Of a stretch of DNA of 64,000 bases, positions 1-10,240 are shown one piece after another (the stretch's first letter is position 1; every line of letters starts with the position of its first letter). This DNA is from JBJMLO01 sp045805265. Its GTDB lineage: Bacteria > Actinomycetota > UBA4738 > JACQTL01. A program made the position numbers and the translations under genes. Below the pieces are notes generated by a model. That model was not told where the DNA came from. It did not search any database and was given only the letters and a program-made list of their open reading frames with translations. Location: positions 5,485 through 69,484 of the forward strand of contig JBJMLO010000020.1 in assembly GCA_045805265.1 (NCBI GenBank), given 5' to 3'.

Positions 1-549
1 GGGGGCAAGGTCAAGCCCGAACCCGCGCCCCCGCCGCCCGTGCTGGGGACGCCGTACGCGTCGTACACGTTCGACTCCGGCGCCGAGGGGTGGACGACGA
101 GCGGCGTCCCGACGTGGTCACGCGCGTCTCCCGGGAGCACGGCCGGCGCGGACGACCAGGCCACGGCGAGCTTCGGCCTCGAGGGGCCGACCGAGTACAT
201 CGACAACATGGACTCGTCGCTGACCTCGCCGCCCATCGCCACGCAGTCGGGACTGGCCGTGCTGCAGTTCTGGCTGAAGACCGATACCGAGTCGGGGTTC
301 GACTACGTGAACGCCGAGTGGAGCAGCGACGGTTCCACGTGGCATCCGCTCGGGCAGTACTCCGGGCGCAATGCCGCCTTTCCCGGCTGGGATCTGGTGA
401 CGCTCGGCTTCGACTCCCCCGGAGGGAACGTCCAGGTCCGGTTCCGGTTCACCTCCGACACGCTGTGCTCGGCGCTCACCGGCGCCGCGTGCGGCATCGA
501 CGTGACCGGCGCCCGGGTCGACGGGGTGGTGGTGGGCGCGCAGGCCTGA
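1..549 (+). CDS. C-terminal end of a secreted protein with a jelly-roll/MAM-like domain (partial)
   Basis: The reading frame is open from the first base of the window, so the gene begins upstream. A Pro-rich linker (PAPPPP) is followed by about 165 residues with the look of a beta-sandwich adhesion or carbohydrate-binding domain: FDSGAEGW, then LQFWLKTDTE, then WSSDGSTWHPLGQYSG and VQVRFRFTSD. This pattern is usual for the last domain of secreted peptidases (for example M6 or S8 types) and similar exoproteins in actinobacteria. No catalytic domain is visible, so the enzyme type cannot be stated. It converges on the cyclase gene with only three bases between the stops. Confidence 0.6.
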   Translation, partial: GGKVKPEPAPPPPVLGTPYASYTFDSGAEGWTTSGVPTWSRASPGSTAGADDQATASFGLEGPTEYIDNMDSSLTSPPIATQSGLAVLQFWLKTDTESGFDYVNAEWSSDGSTWHPLGQYSGRNAAFPGWDLVTLGFDSPGGNVQVRFRFTSDTLCSALTGAACGIDVTGARVDGVVVGAQA

Positions 550-552
550 GGC

Positions 553-3500
553 CTACGCCAGCGAGAGCTGGGTCTTGGCCCGCGCGGCCGAGACGACGTT
601 CCCCTTGCGCTCGAACAGCACGGCGGCCTCCTCGCGGGCCGCGGCGGCGTCGTCGCGCCGGCCGGCCAGGGCCAGCACCTCGGAAAGGTCGAGCCGGGTG
701 TCGCCCTGCTGGTTGAGGTCGTCGGTCCGGTCGATGATGCCGACGGCCTCGTCGATCAGTCCCTCCGCCTCGTCGAAGTTCCCGGCCCGGGCCAGCACCT
801 TGCCCCGGACGCACCGCCACAGCGCCTGGGAGGCGACGTCGTCGACCGCGGCCACCTCCTGGCTCACCGCGGAGAACCCCTCGGCCTCGCCGTACAGCCC
901 CTGGCGGTACTTGGCCTCCGCCAGACAAGCCGCCGTCGTCGCGATGTAGTTCCGCTCCCCCATCTTCTGGAGGGCCTCGTAGTCGCGGGCGAGCTCCTCC
1001 TCGGCGGCGGTCAGGTTCCCGGCCGCCATCTCGAGCGGGCCCGACACCAGCGAGGTCAGCGCGGCGTGCAGCCGCCAGCCCAGCTCCTCGAGCGAGGCCC
1101 GGCTGCGCCGGTACTTGGTCCGCGCGTCCACGAACTCGCCCTCCATGCCCTCCAGCCGCGCGAGGACCGACAGCGTGAGCGCTTCGGCCTTGCGGTCCCC
1201 GGTGGCCTCCGACAGGACCCGGCGGCATCGCTCGATGGCCTCCTGGACGTGCGTGGGGCCGTACAGCGCGGCGAACGCGAGCGACGTCGAGAACCGGGTG
1301 GCCATGACCTGGTCGCCGGCCAGGCGGGCGTGTTCCATGGTCCGCAGCGCGGCCTGCTCCGCGTCGCGGTTCCTGCTGGCCGTGGCGTGCACGATCCACA
1401 GCAGGCGGTGAGCCCGGGCCAGGCCCTCGTGGTCGTCCTCCAGCTCGAGCATGGGAATGGCCAGGTTGGCGCTCGCGATGAGCTCCTCCTCGGTGCCCTG
1501 GCCCTCCGTCATGAAGTGCATCTGCTGGCGGACGAGCCCGGCCGTGGTCGCGAGCGCCGGCAGCCCGATCTCGGTGGCCACCTCCTCGGCGCCGGCCAGC
1601 GAGGCCTCGGCCAGGATGAACTCCCCGACCTCGATGAGGGCCTCGCCGGCGTCCAGCTGCAGCTTCGGCCTGCTGGGGGCCCGCTCCGGCAGCAGGCTCC
1701 CGGCCCGCTGCAGCAGGTTGGCCGCCGCGTGCATGTCGCCCCGCGCCAGGGCCCGCCTCCCGGCCGAGGACAGGTACTGCGCCCCCCGGAGGCCGATCTG
1801 CCGCCCGTGCGGGTCGAGCGGACCGAGCTGGGCCATGATCAGGTAGGCCTCCTCCAAGTGGTAGCCCCGGATCTCCGCGAACTCGACGTTGCGGTCGGGG
1901 TCCACGCGCTCCGCCCAGTCCACGAACCGCTCGTGCCCGTCCGCCCGGGTCCGCTTCAGCACGCCGTGGTACGCGGCCTCCCGGATCAGGATGTGGAGGA
2001 ACTGGTAGGCCTCCTCTCCGGCGATGACCGATTCGGTCGGCCGGATCAGCTCCTTCCTGACCAGGCCGGCCAGGCACCGGTCCACCTGATCCTTGACCCC
2101 CTCGGGGACCAGCTCCTTCACGGCGCCGCCGAAGAACTGGTTCCCGATGATCGCGCCGCGCTCGGCCACCGCGCGCTCGGCCGGCCCCAGCCGGTCGAGC
2201 CTGGCGGTGAGCAGCGCGTTGATCGAGGGCGGGATGGCCAGCTTCCCCACGTCGCCGGCCACCACCCACCGGCCGGCCTCGTCGCGCCGGATGACGCCGT
2301 CGTCGACCATCATCGACAGCACCTGCTCGACGAACAGGGGGTTGCCCTCTGCCGCCCGGATGATCCGCGTCTTGGCCTCCTCGTCCAGGGCCGCGTGTCC
2401 GAGGAGGTTCTCCACGACCAGCGCGCTCTCCTCGTCGGACAGCGGCTCGAGCGTGATCGTGCGGGTGTTCTCGTGCTCCTCCGCCCATGACGGCTCCTCC
2501 TCCAGCAGGTCCGGGCGGGACGAGCAGACCAGGAGGACCGGGGCGTCGGTCGTGGAGTCGCGGACGAACGCGATCAGGTCGAGGAACGCCTGCTCGGCCC
2601 AGTGGATGTCGTCGATGACGACGATCACCGGGCTCTCCCGGGCCAGCACCTCCAGGAAGGTCCTCGCGGCCCAGAACGTCTCCTGCACCGGGAACGTGGC
2701 GTCGGTCAGCCCGATGGCCCCCGCCAGGCGCTCCTCCACGTCCGAGCGGTCCTCGCCGAGCAGCGCGGAGAGCTTCGCCCGGGCCTCCCGGGGCCCTTCG
2801 TCGGAGATCCCGCAGGCCTCCCGGACGATCTCCGCCAGCGGCCAGAACGTGATGCCGTCGCCATAGGACAGGCACCGCCCGCGGAAGGCGGTGGCGCGGC
2901 CCGCCGACTTCGCGATCAGCTCCTGCAGCAGCCGGGACTTCCCGGTGCCCGCCGGAGCGAACACCGTCACCAGCTGTCCGGTGCGCTCATTGATCGCCCG
3001 GTCGAGGCCCTCGATGAGGACCCGGAGCTCCTTCTCCCTGCCGACCATTGGGGCGTCCAGCTGGCGCACGACCCCCTCGTCCCGTGTGACCGAGATCAGC
3101 CGGTAGGCGGGGGTCCGCTCGGCCTTTCCCTTGAGCTCGAGGGGCTCGACCTCCTCGACCTCGACCGCGCCCTTGACCAGGCGGTACGTCGGCTCGCCGA
3201 TCAGGACCTCGTCCGTGGGCGCGTTCTGCTCCAGCCGGGCCGCCGTGTTCACGGCGTCGCCCGTGACCAGGCGCTGGCCGGTCGTGACGTCCCCGGCGAC
3301 CACCTCGCCGGTGTAGACCCCCGTCCGGTTCTGCAGCCGGACGTTCCACCGGGCCTCGATCTGGTCGTTGACGCGGCTCAGGATGCGCTGCATGTCGGCC
3401 GCGGCCCGGACCGCTCGCACCGCGTCGTCCTCGTGCGCCCGGGGCAGGCCGAACACGGCCATGATCGCGTCACCGATGTACTTCTCGACCCGCCCTCCGT

Positions 3501-3732
3501 GGTGCTCGAGGACGGTCTTCATCTCGTTGAAGTAGACGCTCAGGACCTCGCGCAGCGATTCGGGGTCGAGCTTCTCCCCGAGCGCGGTGGAGCCCTTCAG
3601 GTCGCAGAAGACGATCGAGACGGTCTTGCGGACCTCCTCCGGCGCCACGTCCGGAGCGAGCTTGGTGCCGCAGAGGCCGCAGATCCGGAACCGGTCCGGA
3701 TTCTCCTCACCGCAATTGGGACAGACCTGCAC
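553..3732 (-). CDS. Class III adenylate/guanylate cyclase fused to AAA ATPase and TPR-like region
   Basis: The 1059-residue protein starts with GTG. A four-cysteine zinc ribbon (C4, C7, C18, C21) precedes a class III cyclase homology domain at about residues 35-215. Metal-binding aspartates are D44 (FCDLKGST) and D88 (KYIGD), and the transition-state Asn/Arg lie in VNTAARLE near 161-168, so cyclase activity is plausible. An AAA/STAND ATPase domain follows, with Walker A APAGTGKS at 259-266 and a Walker B VIVVIDDIHWAEQ. The rest, about residues 600-1050, is an alpha-helical repeat of TPR or MalT type. Such proteins are usually cytoplasmic signal-responsive regulators; the ligand and target are unknown. 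A strong hairpin separates it from the gene upstream, so it is probably transcribed alone. Confidence 0.9.
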   Translation of the reverse strand: MQVCPNCGEENPDRFRICGLCGTKLAPDVAPEEVRKTVSIVFCDLKGSTALGEKLDPESLREVLSVYFNEMKTVLEHHGGRVEKYIGDAIMAVFGLPRAHEDDAVRAVRAAADMQRILSRVNDQIEARWNVRLQNRTGVYTGEVVAGDVTTGQRLVTGDAVNTAARLEQNAPTDEVLIGEPTYRLVKGAVEVEEVEPLELKGKAERTPAYRLISVTRDEGVVRQLDAPMVGREKELRVLIEGLDRAINERTGQLVTVFAPAGTGKSRLLQELIAKSAGRATAFRGRCLSYGDGITFWPLAEIVREACGISDEGPREARAKLSALLGEDRSDVEERLAGAIGLTDATFPVQETFWAARTFLEVLARESPVIVVIDDIHWAEQAFLDLIAFVRDSTTDAPVLLVCSSRPDLLEEEPSWAEEHENTRTITLEPLSDEESALVVENLLGHAALDEEAKTRIIRAAEGNPLFVEQVLSMMVDDGVIRRDEAGRWVVAGDVGKLAIPPSINALLTARLDRLGPAERAVAERGAIIGNQFFGGAVKELVPEGVKDQVDRCLAGLVRKELIRPTESVIAGEEAYQFLHILIREAAYHGVLKRTRADGHERFVDWAERVDPDRNVEFAEIRGYHLEEAYLIMAQLGPLDPHGRQIGLRGAQYLSSAGRRALARGDMHAAANLLQRAGSLLPERAPSRPKLQLDAGEALIEVGEFILAEASLAGAEEVATEIGLPALATTAGLVRQQMHFMTEGQGTEEELIASANLAIPMLELEDDHEGLARAHRLLWIVHATASRNRDAEQAALRTMEHARLAGDQVMATRFSTSLAFAALYGPTHVQEAIERCRRVLSEATGDRKAEALTLSVLARLEGMEGEFVDARTKYRRSRASLEELGWRLHAALTSLVSGPLEMAAGNLTAAEEELARDYEALQKMGERNYIATTAACLAEAKYRQGLYGEAEGFSAVSQEVAAVDDVASQALWRCVRGKVLARAGNFDEAEGLIDEAVGIIDRTDDLNQQGDTRLDLSEVLALAGRRDDAAAAREEAAVLFERKGNVVSAARAKTQLSLA

Positions 3733-3769
3733 CTGTCGAGTGTATGCCTCGGCGTGCCCCCCTCAGGGC

Positions 3770-3809
3770 GCGCCCCGGACCGATCATCTTCGGCCTCGGT
3801 CCGGGGCGC
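3770..3809 (-). terminator. Strong intergenic hairpin, likely terminator
   Basis: A perfect 14-bp inverted repeat (3770-3783 with 3796-3809) encloses a 12-base loop. It begins 9 bases past the stop codon of the secreted protein at 3819 on the minus strand. There is no U-tract, as is common for actinobacterial terminators. It also insulates the cyclase gene that starts at 3732. Confidence 0.7.
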
Positions 3810-3818
3810 CCCGAAGGC

Positions 3819-5258
3819 TCAGTGTGTCCAGGGGTCACCGGATGGCGCGTTGACGATCAGGGTGACCGCCTTGTTCGTCTTGTCGACGGTGTAGCCCTGG
3901 TAGCACGGTGTGTTGACGGGGGAGTTCTTGCAGAGCAGCAAGAGCCCCACGTAGTACCCGGAGCGCAGCAGGGACGTCCCGTTCTGGGTGGCGAACGACC
4001 CGTTCGCCTGCGGCCTCGCGTAGCAGACCTGGTACTTCGCGGCGGCCCGGAGCGGGCTGACGATCGTGTAGAAGAGCTGCTTCGCGCCCGTTCCACCCAC
4101 CACGTTGAACGTGATCGCCTCCGACTCGGTCGGGAGCACGTAGGTCGAGCCGGGGCACACGTTGCCCGGGTCCGCGAAGTTCTGCACGCTGAGCGAAGCG
4201 GCCAGGTAGCCCGACTGGGCGTCGGCGAAGACTTCGTACGCCGTCCCGCCGCTCGAGGTCTTGGGCAGATGGCACCGGGCCCCTCCGCCCGTGCACTGCA
4301 CCACGCTCGTGTCGACGCTGAACGAGTTCGAGACGGGACCCGTCGAGGCACTCGCGTCTACCCCAGGCTCGGCGGTCGTCGCCCGCAACGTGTATCCCAC
4401 GCCCTTGGCGGCGATGCCGAACTGGGTGTCGGTGTAGGCGGCGACCCCCGGCGAGTCGGAGCCGGCGGAGGCCGTGTCGTGTCCGTTCGCCACCGACCCA
4501 CCGCCGCCGCCCTGCGCGACCAAGGTGACCGTGGCGGTAGAGAAGGTGACCGTCGTGGTCTGGGGGTCGCCGGCCTCCACCCGGACCTTCACCGCGGTGC
4601 CGGCTGCGTTGTACGGATCGGTCGTGATCTTCGTGCTCACCTGCGCCGAGGCTACTTGCAGTCCAGTGCTCGAATTCGTGAGGAAGTCCAGGCGGCACGC
4701 GGGGGTGACCGCAGTCGTGGCGGCACCGTTGACAAGGGTGAAATCGTTGCCGGGCGGCCCGCTGAAGTCGTTCGACTGCTTGACCGCCACCGTCCAGGCG
4801 AAGGGCGACCCTGCCGAGGAGCACGGCGCCTCGGCCGTGAACGACACGGTGATCGACCCGGGGTACGGCACCGACATGTTGCGCAGCTGGAGCAGTGTGT
4901 CCCCGTTCGAGGCCGGGAGGGTCGATCCCGGGCCGCTCAACGAGGGCGGTGCCGGATTCGTGCCCCCGGGAATGCAGGCGGAGCTCGTTGTGGATGTCTC
5001 GCAGCGGAGCCGCGTGCCAGCCGGCAAGGTGATATTGGCCGACCCGATCGTCTGAGGATTCGGCCCCTGGTTCGTGATGGTGAGGCCGTACTGATACGTG
5101 GACCCGGCCTCGACGCTCGCCCGTGTCACTGAGAACGAGAAATTCTTGATGGCCGGGTTCGCGGCCAGGGCCGGCTGGAGATACGCGGCGGAGCTCAACA
5201 GGAGCAGAGCTCCCACGACAAAAGTTACGCGCAGCTTCCGCATTCGAAGTGCTGCCAT
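3819..5258 (-). CDS. Secreted protein with DUF11-like N-terminal region
   Basis: This is a 479-residue exported protein. The long open frame continues upstream, but the ATG at 5258 is chosen because a G-run sits just upstream and a signal peptide begins there: charged MRKLR, a hydrophobic VVGALLLLSS stretch and an ALA cleavage site near residue 33. After that, residues 37-130 resemble a DUF11/conserved-repeat beta-sandwich (TITNQGPNPQTIG, ITLPAGTRL). The remainder is Ser/Thr/Gly-rich with scattered Cys and no enzyme motif. ATG codons at 5261 and 5243 are alternatives. It may be a surface or extracellular protein of unknown function. Confidence 0.75.
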   Translation of the reverse strand: MAALRMRKLRVTFVVGALLLLSSAAYLQPALAANPAIKNFSFSVTRASVEAGSTYQYGLTITNQGPNPQTIGSANITLPAGTRLRCETSTTSSACIPGGTNPAPPSLSGPGSTLPASNGDTLLQLRNMSVPYPGSITVSFTAEAPCSSAGSPFAWTVAVKQSNDFSGPPGNDFTLVNGAATTAVTPACRLDFLTNSSTGLQVASAQVSTKITTDPYNAAGTAVKVRVEAGDPQTTTVTFSTATVTLVAQGGGGGSVANGHDTASAGSDSPGVAAYTDTQFGIAAKGVGYTLRATTAEPGVDASASTGPVSNSFSVDTSVVQCTGGGARCHLPKTSSGGTAYEVFADAQSGYLAASLSVQNFADPGNVCPGSTYVLPTESEAITFNVVGGTGAKQLFYTIVSPLRAAAKYQVCYARPQANGSFATQNGTSLLRSGYYVGLLLLCKNSPVNTPCYQGYTVDKTNKAVTLIVNAPSGDPWTH

Positions 5259-5345
5259 CATTACCCCCCGCTGTCGATCATCCCGGGTCCGCCGAGCGAC
5301 GGACACCTCACTCACTCGGAGACCCACCTCCGATTGACCTACAGG

Positions 5346-5372
5346 ATTGTACAGGTGTGTCCACGAAGTCAA
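5346..5372 (-). promoter_or_regulatory. Candidate promoter for the secreted protein gene
   Basis: On the minus strand TTGACT (5367-5372) is followed by TACAAT (5346-5351). The hexamers are good, but the 15-base spacer is shorter than the 18 bases seen at other candidate promoters here. It would give a 5' leader of roughly 80 bases for the gene starting at 5258. Confidence 0.4.
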
Positions 5373-5495
5373 TGGGCCCAAACGGACGATTGGTGGCCGG
5401 GAGGATCGCCGGACCGTCACGCCCGTTGAGCTCCTGACTCCATGCTTCGCCGGCGTGGTGCTGATCGCCTCGGGGTGAGCGATCGGCGCTCTCGG

Positions 5496-5501
5496 TACCC
5501 T
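5496..5501 (+). promoter_or_regulatory. -10 element of probable leaderless rlmN transcript
   Basis: TACCCT ends 8 bases before the ATG at 5510, and no clear -35 hexamer is seen at the usual distance. Initiation 6-7 bases downstream would place the mRNA start at or 1-2 bases before the start codon. Confidence 0.45.
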
Positions 5502-5509
5502 CGGAGTCG

Positions 5510-6619
5510 ATGAACGCCTACGACCTGTCGCTGGACGAACTGTCGGAACGGCTCGCCGCCTTGGGCGAGCCACCGTTCCGAGCCCGCCAGGTGTTCGACG
5601 GCCTGTGGCGGCGCGCGGCGACCTACGAGGAGCTGACGGACCTCCCTCGGGCGCTCCGCGAACGCCTGACGGAGGAGCTCCCCGCCGGGCTCGACGTGAT
5701 CACCGAGCGCGACGCCGACGACGGGGCGACCCGGAAAGGGTTGCTGCGACTCGGCGATGGCCACATCGTCGAGGCCGTGCTGATGGCTTATCCCCACCGG
5801 ATGACGGTGTGCGTGTCCAGCCAGACGGGATGCGCCATGGGCTGCGGGTTCTGCGCCACCGGGCAGATGGGGCTGCTCAACAACCTGACCGCCGGCGAGA
5901 TCGCCTCGCAGGTCGTGTGGGCCCACCGGGCCGCCCGGGCGGCCCGGCCCGGCGTCGAGAAGCCCCTCACGAACGTGGTCTTCATGGGGATGGGCGAGCC
6001 CCTGGCGAACTACCGGCACACCCGCGACGCGGTGACGCGGCTGCTCGACCCCGCCGGGCTCGACCTGGGGGCCCGGCACGTCACGGTGTCCACGGTCGGC
6101 GTCGTCCCCGGCATCCGGCGCCTGGCCGAGGACCATCCTCAGGTGGGGCTGGCGGTCAGCCTCCACGCCGCCGACGACGATCTCCGCAGCGAGCTGGTGC
6201 CGGTGAACCGCCTGTGGCCGCTGGGCGAGCTGGAACAGTCGGTCGCCGACTGGAGGGAGCGCACGCACCGCCGGCCCTCCATCGAGTGGACCATGATCGA
6301 CGGGGTCAACGACGACACCCGGCAGGCCCGCCTGCTCGCGCCGCTCGCCCGGCGGATGCACGCCCACGTCAACCTGATCCCGATGAACCCGACGCCGCAC
6401 TCCGGGTACCGGCCGAGCTCCCGGGAACGGATCCGGCGGTTCGCCGACGTCGTCCGGGAAGGCGGCGTCCCCGTCACCGTCCGGGACACCCGGGGCCGCG
6501 AGATCGACGCCGCCTGCGGCCAGCTGCACTGGGACGCTGCGGCGGCCACCCCGTCGGAGCATCCCGTGGGCGACCGCGAGCTGCCCGCCCGCGAGGAACT
6601 CGAGGCCGCGGTCCGGTGA
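5510..6619 (+). CDS. rlmN: 23S rRNA (adenine-2503-C2)-methyltransferase RlmN
   Basis: This radical SAM enzyme methylates A2503 of 23S rRNA, and in some bacteria A37 of tRNA. The 369-residue length is normal. The radical SAM CxxxCxxC motif is C108, C112 and C115 (CAMGCGFC), followed by the family signature FMGMGEPLANY. The mechanistic cysteine near the C-terminus is present in EIDAACGQL. The N-terminal ~90 residues fit the HhH-like RNA-binding part. Its stop overlaps the start of the GNAT gene (GTGA), so the two are co-transcribed. The gene appears to be leaderless. Confidence 0.96.
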   Translation: MNAYDLSLDELSERLAALGEPPFRARQVFDGLWRRAATYEELTDLPRALRERLTEELPAGLDVITERDADDGATRKGLLRLGDGHIVEAVLMAYPHRMTVCVSSQTGCAMGCGFCATGQMGLLNNLTAGEIASQVVWAHRAARAARPGVEKPLTNVVFMGMGEPLANYRHTRDAVTRLLDPAGLDLGARHVTVSTVGVVPGIRRLAEDHPQVGLAVSLHAADDDLRSELVPVNRLWPLGELEQSVADWRERTHRRPSIEWTMIDGVNDDTRQARLLAPLARRMHAHVNLIPMNPTPHSGYRPSSRERIRRFADVVREGGVPVTVRDTRGREIDAACGQLHWDAAAATPSEHPVGDRELPAREELEAAVR

Positions 6620-7155
6620 CCGGGGTGTCGCCTGACGGCGAGCTGGTGATCCGCCGGGCCGGTTCGGCCGAGGTCGACCAGGCGGCCCGGGTCCTGGAGG
6701 ACGCCATCGAATGGGCCGCCGAGCTGGGGTTCGACTCCTGGCCACCCGGCACGTTCTCCGACCCCGGTGCCTGGGGCCACGGGCGGCTCCTCGAGGCACT
6801 GGACTCCCATGGGCTGTTCCTGGCGAGGCGCGCGGGCGAGACCCTGGCGACGTTCTCGCTGCTGCCCGAGGACCAGCTGTTCTGGCCGGACGCCGTCGAC
6901 GACGGGCTGTACCTCCACCGGTTCGCCGTGCGGCGCGCACACCCGGGTGCGGGCATCGGCGCGCAGTGCCTGCAGTTCATGCGCGAAGAAGTCGGGCGCG
7001 CCGGGCACCGATTCCTCCGCCTCGACTGCCTCGCCGAGAACCCCGGGATCCGCCGCTACTACGAGCGAGCAGGCTTCGAGCACCGCGGCGACACGGTCGT
7101 GAACGACATGCGGTTCAGCCTGTACGAGCTCGATGCTTCCGGCACCCGGAACTGA
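6616..7155 (+). CDS. GNAT-family N-acetyltransferase
   Basis: This 179-residue protein starts at a GTG that overlaps the rlmN stop. It has the GNAT fold: a variable N-terminal half, then LYLHRFAVRRAHPGAGIGAQCL containing the acetyl-CoA pyrophosphate-binding R/Q-x-x-G-x-G/A type loop, then LRLDCLAENPGIRRYYERAGF, the typical beta5-alpha4 region ending in YYERAGF. The substrate is not predictable. Translational coupling with rlmN does not identify a shared role; it may simply share a transcript. Confidence 0.88.
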   Translation: MTGVSPDGELVIRRAGSAEVDQAARVLEDAIEWAAELGFDSWPPGTFSDPGAWGHGRLLEALDSHGLFLARRAGETLATFSLLPEDQLFWPDAVDDGLYLHRFAVRRAHPGAGIGAQCLQFMREEVGRAGHRFLRLDCLAENPGIRRYYERAGFEHRGDTVVNDMRFSLYELDASGTRN

Positions 7156-7273
7156 CTTCGGACCACGACAAGCGGAGCAATCGTTTCACCTTCCTCGCGC
7201 TCGGGTACCTAGATTCCGGCATCCGGCGGCGGAGGACAACGCCTTGCGCCGCGAATCGGGACGAGGAGGGGCA

Positions 7274-8728
7274 ATGCGATTCAAGTACGCCGCGCTGTTG
7301 GCAACCGCCGGGCTGGTGTTCACCATGCTGGGCGCCCCCGCGTCGGCCGGCACGACCGTGCCGACCGCGTCGATCGCGACGGTCGGGACCCGCAACGGGG
7401 GCGGGGAGCCGTCGCTCGTCACGGGCCCGGGCGGGATGCTCTATGCGTCCTGGCCGGGGGACATCATGGGCTTCGCCCGCTCTGGCAACGGCGGCAAGAC
7501 CTGGACCCAGGGCGGGCAGCCGGCGGACGCCGGGTCCGTCGGCGACACGTCGGTCAGCACCGACGCCTCCGGCGCCGTGTACGAGACGAACCTCAACGTC
7601 GTCAACTTCCCCGACAACACACAGAACTCACTGCAGATCTCGCTGTGGAAGTCGTTCGACAAGGGCGCGACCTGGCCGCAGGAGGCGACCGGTGCGCTCG
7701 AGCCGACCAACGCGAGCGGCCAGCCCTTCTTCGTGGACCGGCAGTGGACCGACGCCTGGATCCCCCCGCACAAGACCACGAACCAGGCCGTCGTGGGGCT
7801 CTCCTACCACGACTTCGTGCCCAGCCAGATCTGGGTGAACATGTCGACGGACGGCGGGAGGACGTTCGGACCGCCCGTCGACGTCATCAACTCGCCGCTG
7901 GCCGAGGCCGACAGCTTCTGCAGCACGATCCCGGGCGGGCTGCGGATCGTCCCCTCTGGCCCCCACGCCGGCCGGATCTACGTGGCCTGGCTCGCCGCCG
8001 ACGCGGCAAACGCGGCCACCGGCTGCAACCTCACCCAGCTCCAGGCCTTCCACACGGTCTGGACCGCGTGGTCCGACGACCTGGGCAAGACCTGGACCGA
8101 CCAGCTGGTGTTCGACGCCGGCCCGCTGCACGACGGGTCGGAGATCTTCGCGGACCTCACCCTCGACAACCAGGGCAACCCGTACGTCGCGTTCCCCATG
8201 AACATCGGGAACGAGTACGACATGTTCGTCGAGTACTCGCTCGACGGCGGGAAGACGTGGAACGGGAAGAGCGACGGGACCGGCACGCCGTACCAGGCGA
8301 GCACCAGCACGGGGACCCACTACTTCGCGGCGATCGGCGCCGGGAAGCCGGGCGAGGTCGACGTGGCCTATCTGTACTCGCCGACCGTGGTCACGAGCCT
8401 GCCGGACGGCAAGCCCAACGAGCCCACCAGCGACGCCAACGCGGACTGGTACATCCACATGTCGCAGACGACCAACCTTGCGTCCGGGAAGTTCACGGAG
8501 GTGAATTTCACGCCGCAGTCCGTGCACCACGGCGACGTGTGCACGCTGGGCATCTTCTGCGCGGCCGTCCCGGGCACGAACCGCGACCTCCTCGACTTCA
8601 TCGACCTCGCCGTCGACTCCCACGGTCTTGCCCACGTGGCGTTCACGTCGGTGGACGGCCAGATGCCGGAAGGGATCTTCGCGGCGAACCAGACCGGCGG
8701 GCCAACCGTCGGCGCAGGAGGGCACTGA
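7274..8728 (+). CDS. Secreted Asp-box (BNR/sialidase-like) beta-propeller protein 1
   Basis: The ATG at 7274 has a clear GAGGAGGGG ribosome site and begins a signal peptide (MRFKYAALLAT, cleavage near APASA). The mature ~460 residues carry repeated Asp-box motifs of the S-x-D-x-G-x-T-W type: SGNGGKTW, SFDKGATW, STDGGRTF, SDDLGKTW and SLDGGKTW. This is the hallmark of sialidase-like six- or seven-bladed propellers. I see no full set of sialidase catalytic residues (arginine triad, Tyr/Glu), so enzyme activity should not be assumed. Two other secreted proteins in the window (15461-17338 and 37739-39154) share this design. Confidence 0.8.
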   Translation: MRFKYAALLATAGLVFTMLGAPASAGTTVPTASIATVGTRNGGGEPSLVTGPGGMLYASWPGDIMGFARSGNGGKTWTQGGQPADAGSVGDTSVSTDASGAVYETNLNVVNFPDNTQNSLQISLWKSFDKGATWPQEATGALEPTNASGQPFFVDRQWTDAWIPPHKTTNQAVVGLSYHDFVPSQIWVNMSTDGGRTFGPPVDVINSPLAEADSFCSTIPGGLRIVPSGPHAGRIYVAWLAADAANAATGCNLTQLQAFHTVWTAWSDDLGKTWTDQLVFDAGPLHDGSEIFADLTLDNQGNPYVAFPMNIGNEYDMFVEYSLDGGKTWNGKSDGTGTPYQASTSTGTHYFAAIGAGKPGEVDVAYLYSPTVVTSLPDGKPNEPTSDANADWYIHMSQTTNLASGKFTEVNFTPQSVHHGDVCTLGIFCAAVPGTNRDLLDFIDLAVDSHGLAHVAFTSVDGQMPEGIFAANQTGGPTVGAGGH

Positions 8729-8750
8729 CCCCGCTTCCTCCGGTGGCGGA

Positions 8751-10235
<1,485 letters not shown>

Positions 10236-10240
10236 GGGAA

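Noticed and set aside
1066..2490. Long plus-strand open frame opposite the cyclase gene
   Set aside because: It is Arg/Pro/Leu-rich with no domain and lies antisense to a conserved protein; high GC content opens such frames all over the window.
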